From: Sediminibacterium ginsengisoli
GTDB lineage: Bacteria > Bacteroidota > Bacteroidia > Chitinophagales > Chitinophagaceae
Assembly (NCBI RefSeq): GCF_900167075.1
Contig: NZ_FUWH01000001.1
Location: 434,001 to 498,000, forward strand
Length of the DNA: 64,000 nt
Direction of reading: 5' to 3'
The position numbers were made by a program, and so were the translations under genes. Shown in pieces: positions 61,729-64,000 of this stretch. The notes beneath the pieces are model-generated. The model saw only the letters and a list, made by a program, of their open reading frames with translations, ran no database searches and had not been told where the DNA came from. The number at the start of each line of letters is the position of its first letter. Position 1 is the stretch's first letter.

Positions 61729-61758
61729 TTGCCCATTCCTGACTATTCCTTAGCTTTG
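61729..61758 (+). promoter_or_regulatory. Promoter for frr: TTG-N19-TAGCTTTG
   Basis: TTG at 61729-61731 and TAGCTTTG at 61751-61758 are separated by exactly 19 bases and match the Bacteroidota primary-sigma consensus at every fixed position. The frr ATG is 20 bases downstream. Confidence 0.78.
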
Positions 61759-61777
61759 CCCATCCAAAAACAATAAT

Positions 61778-62341
61778 ATGTCTGAAGAACTGGATTTAAT
61801 ACTGGCTGATGCCGAACAAACGATGAGAAAAGGCATTAACCACCTTGAATCGGAACTGACCAAGATCAGGGCCGGTAAAGCCAGTCCCGCAATGATCGAT
61901 GGTATCACTGTTGAATATTACGGTGCTCCTACGCCTATCGGCCAGGTTGCCAACGTAACTGTACTGGATGCGCGTACCATCAGCATACAACCCTGGGAAA
62001 AGAACATGGTACAGCCTATCGAAAGGTCTATCATGGCGGCTAATATCGGGATCACACCGCAGAACGATGGTGTGCAGATCAGGCTTTTCCTGCCTCCGCT
62101 CACAGAAGAACGCCGTAAGGAGCTGTTCAAGAAAGCAAGCGGTGAAGGCGAACAAAGCAAAGTGGCCATCAGGAACATACGCCGTGATGCCATTGAGCAG
62201 GTGAAAAAACTGCAGAAAGACGGCCTGAGCGAAGATGCAGCTAAAGATGCCGAAAAAAATATCCAGGAACTGACCGACCGTTACATTGTACTGGTCGACA
62301 AGCACCTGGCTGCCAAGGAAAAAGAAATGATGTCCGTATAA
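61778..62341 (+). CDS. frr: Ribosome recycling factor
   Basis: Frr splits post-termination ribosomes together with EF-G. The 187-residue protein has the family motifs 'LTKIRAGKASPAMIDGITVEYYGA' (in parts, residues 27-50), 'PIGQVANVTVLDARTISIQPWEK', 'LPPLTEERRKEL' and 'VAIRNIRRDA'. Length is normal. It has a textbook promoter and a strong terminator. Confidence 0.96.
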   Translation: MSEELDLILADAEQTMRKGINHLESELTKIRAGKASPAMIDGITVEYYGAPTPIGQVANVTVLDARTISIQPWEKNMVQPIERSIMAANIGITPQNDGVQIRLFLPPLTEERRKELFKKASGEGEQSKVAIRNIRRDAIEQVKKLQKDGLSEDAAKDAEKNIQELTDRYIVLVDKHLAAKEKEMMSV

Positions 62342-62361
62342 ACTATATGGCGGCTGTCCGC

Positions 62362-62410
62362 AAACTGCAGGCTGCTGCTGAATGCAGGGCCTGCAGTTTT
62401 TTTTTTGAAG
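62362..62410 (+). terminator. Rho-independent terminator after frr
   Basis: AAACTGCAGGC (62362-62372) pairs with GCCTGCAGTTT (62389-62399), followed by a long T-run. Confidence 0.9.
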
Positions 62411-62447
62411 CGGATCGGGGGGGAATTTTTTTACAAAAAGTAACGCC

Positions 62448-63314
62448 GTGAAAGATAAACTGATCAACTGGAGCTTTTTTGCCGCGCTTTCGGTAATATG
62501 GGGCAGCTCATTCATACTGATGAAAGCAGGGCTGGAAGTGTTAAGTCCTTACCAGGTAGCATCCATCCGGATCATGAGCGCGGGGGTCGTACTGCTGCCG
62601 TTTGCGGCCAGGGCCTTTGCCGCCGTACCCCGGAATAAACTGCTGCTGGTGATCACGTCCGGCTTGCTGGGCAGCTTTTTTCCGGCCTACCTGTTCTGTA
62701 TCGCAGAACTGAAGATCAGCAGCTCTCTTACGGGCATTCTGAATGCGCTCACGCCACTGTTCACCATTATTGTAGGTATCAGTTTTTTCAAACTAAAGGC
62801 AAATATCTGGAAGCTGGCCGGCGTGCTGATCGGTTTTGTGGGCTTATGCCTGCTGATGATGGCTTCCGGCGAAGTGAATATGGGTGAGTTTTCTTACACC
62901 GCACTGATCCTGATCGCAACCTTATTTTATGGTATCAATGTAAACCTTGTAGGACGTCACCTGCAGGGGATCGGTTCCCTCAATATTGCAGCCCTGGCTT
63001 TTGTGTTCCTGCTGATCCCCTGCCTGATCATGCTATATGTAACCGGGTATTTTTCCCATGCATTCGGCGAAAGGCAGGTATGGTTATCCACACTGGCTTC
63101 ATTTGTGCTGGGTACAATGGGCACAGCAGTGGCTTCGGTCCTTTTTTATATGCTGGTTAAAAGAGCCGGACCTTTATTCGCCTCGCTGGTAACTTATGGC
63201 ATTCCTTTCGTTGCCATTATCTGGGGCCTGATCTATGGCGAGAACATCAACATGCTGCAGGTGGGCAGTCTTGTCGTTATACTTGGCGGTGTATACCTGG
63301 TGAATAAAAAGTAA
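62448..63314 (+). CDS. EamA/DMT family transporter
   Basis: This 288-residue inner-membrane protein has ten hydrophobic helices in two EamA repeats: 'IWGSSFILMKAGLEVLSPYQVA' features at the start and 'ASVLFYMLVKRAGPLFASLVTYGIPFVAIIWG' near the end. The family exports amino acids, nucleosides or other metabolites; the substrate is not predictable. The start is GTG at 62448. It is convergent with the S41 peptidase gene, 3 bases apart. Confidence 0.85.
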   Translation: MKDKLINWSFFAALSVIWGSSFILMKAGLEVLSPYQVASIRIMSAGVVLLPFAARAFAAVPRNKLLLVITSGLLGSFFPAYLFCIAELKISSSLTGILNALTPLFTIIVGISFFKLKANIWKLAGVLIGFVGLCLLMMASGEVNMGEFSYTALILIATLFYGINVNLVGRHLQGIGSLNIAALAFVFLLIPCLIMLYVTGYFSHAFGERQVWLSTLASFVLGTMGTAVASVLFYMLVKRAGPLFASLVTYGIPFVAIIWGLIYGENINMLQVGSLVVILGGVYLVNKK

Positions 63315-63317
63315 CAG

Positions 63318-64000
63318 CTATTTCTTATTGTCGATCATGTCAAACGCTTTTTGTAGCAGAAGGTCTTCCCTTTTGCGCATACTTTGAATGGTTGGGCGAA
63401 CGATGATATCCGGTTTGATGCCGATACGCTGTGTTTCGCTTCCGTCGGGATAATAAATACCCAGGCCTGAAAAATAAATTTCATTGCCATCGGTGAGTTT
63501 AATGGTGGTTTTGTTACCATCGGCACCGGCTGTCTGGCTTCCGATAAAAAGGGCACCGGCTCTTTTTTTGAAGACCATGGCCCACATTTCTGCCGCACTC
63601 TGCGTGTATTCATTCATCAGTACAATCACCTGCCCCTTATAAGCATCAGGATTTTCTTTACCCGTGTATTTGTAAGACTCAAGAATGATATGATCCTTGA
63701 AGCAGAATTTACCCGGCTGGTTAAAGTCCGCGCAGGTTTTGATGCCGAAGAACTCCGGTTTTGAGAAGAGGTAATCGAATATTTTCAGCAATGCACCGTC
63801 ATTATTATAACCACGCAGGTCGAATACAATGCCTTTGGTATCCCGGTAAGCCTGCATTAAACTGTCGATATCTTTTGCCCTTAAAGATGCAAAATCGATA
63901 TAAGCTTTATCGTTTAAGCGGAATCCGGGATGAGGACGGCTTTCTTTGGGGTTCCAGACAAGATAATCGTATGCTTTTCCCTTATATAAAAGCTGGTAAG
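63318..64000 (-). CDS. S41 family peptidase, C-terminal part (5' partial)
   Basis: The frame is open to the right window edge, so the N-terminal part (signal and any PDZ or N-terminal domain) is missing. The visible 226 residues include 'GIVFDLRGYNNDG' and 'VIVLMNEYTQSAAEMWAMVF', where the Ser of 'QSAAE' is the expected S41 nucleophile, then 'GSQTAGADGNKTTIKL' with a possible catalytic Lys, and 'GLGIYYPDGSETQRIGIKPD'. These are carboxy-terminal-processing-protease-like proteins, usually periplasmic. Confidence 0.87.
   Translation of the reverse strand, partial: YQLLYKGKAYDYLVWNPKESRPHPGFRLNDKAYIDFASLRAKDIDSLMQAYRDTKGIVFDLRGYNNDGALLKIFDYLFSKPEFFGIKTCADFNQPGKFCFKDHIILESYKYTGKENPDAYKGQVIVLMNEYTQSAAEMWAMVFKKRAGALFIGSQTAGADGNKTTIKLTDGNEIYFSGLGIYYPDGSETQRIGIKPDIIVRPTIQSMRKREDLLLQKAFDMIDNKK

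Noticed and set aside
1..64000. Search for defence systems, prophage, integrase or transposase genes
   Set aside because: All substantial frames are accounted for by metabolic, envelope or housekeeping genes; the only mobile-like structure is the short non-coding repeat.

Overview
The window is chromosomal DNA from a member of the Bacteroidota, most probably the Chitinophagaceae or a close relative. The signs are a SusC/SusD pair, GldF/GldG gliding-motility genes, a MurF-Alr fusion, a Cys-poor DksA-like protein with a lysine/alanine/proline tail, HmuY-type heme capture, and several promoter-like sites of the Bacteroidota form TTG-N19-TAnnTTTG. Gene density is high and I saw no rRNA, tRNA, CRISPR array, prophage or transposase gene.

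Region 1 (1-16685) is a pectin/uronate utilisation locus. A secreted GH105 hydrolase (cut by the window edge) and a pectinesterase-pectate lyase fusion act on pectin outside the cytoplasm. UxaC, UxaB and UxaA turn galacturonate into 2-keto-3-deoxygluconate (KDG). KduI and KduD bring unsaturated uronate to the same KDG. KdgK and Eda then give pyruvate and glyceraldehyde 3-phosphate, for which a GapN-like dehydrogenase is encoded. An ExuT-like MFS transporter, a YhcH-family protein and a DUF6807 protein complete the set. A perfect LacI-family-type palindrome lies between the divergent kdgK and eda genes.

Region 2 (16724-30483) is mostly housekeeping: a YcxB-like protein, a GNAT acetyltransferase, acpP-fabF-rnc, methylmalonyl-CoA epimerase, iscS-iscU-iscA, a proline-rich repeat protein, gldF-gldG, terC, murF-alr and lspA. 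Region 3 (30573-43887) holds a lipoprotein, a D-lactate dehydrogenase, and a minus-strand heme operon hemA-hemC-hemD-hemE-hemF-hemB-hemL, divergent from hemH and hemJ. Together these cover heme synthesis from glutamyl-tRNA. A DUF6607 gene, a TonB receptor and an HmuY lipoprotein (42964-47146) follow and look like a heme-acquisition unit. Region 4 (47258-64000) carries ileS, the DksA-like gene, a SusC/SusD/lipoprotein cluster, an MsbA-like exporter, rbfA, a LolE-type permease, half of a split transketolase, frr, an EamA transporter and a truncated S41 peptidase.

The most unusual structure is a dispersed intergenic repeat of about 140 bp, present at 22928-23067 and 42000-42142. It has two conserved blocks around a variable middle. 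At both sites it sits just downstream of a gene, and the 3' end of that gene, stop codon included, is duplicated on the far side of the element. At the second site the whole hemJ-DUF6686 junction is duplicated and leaves a 21-codon chimeric reading frame.
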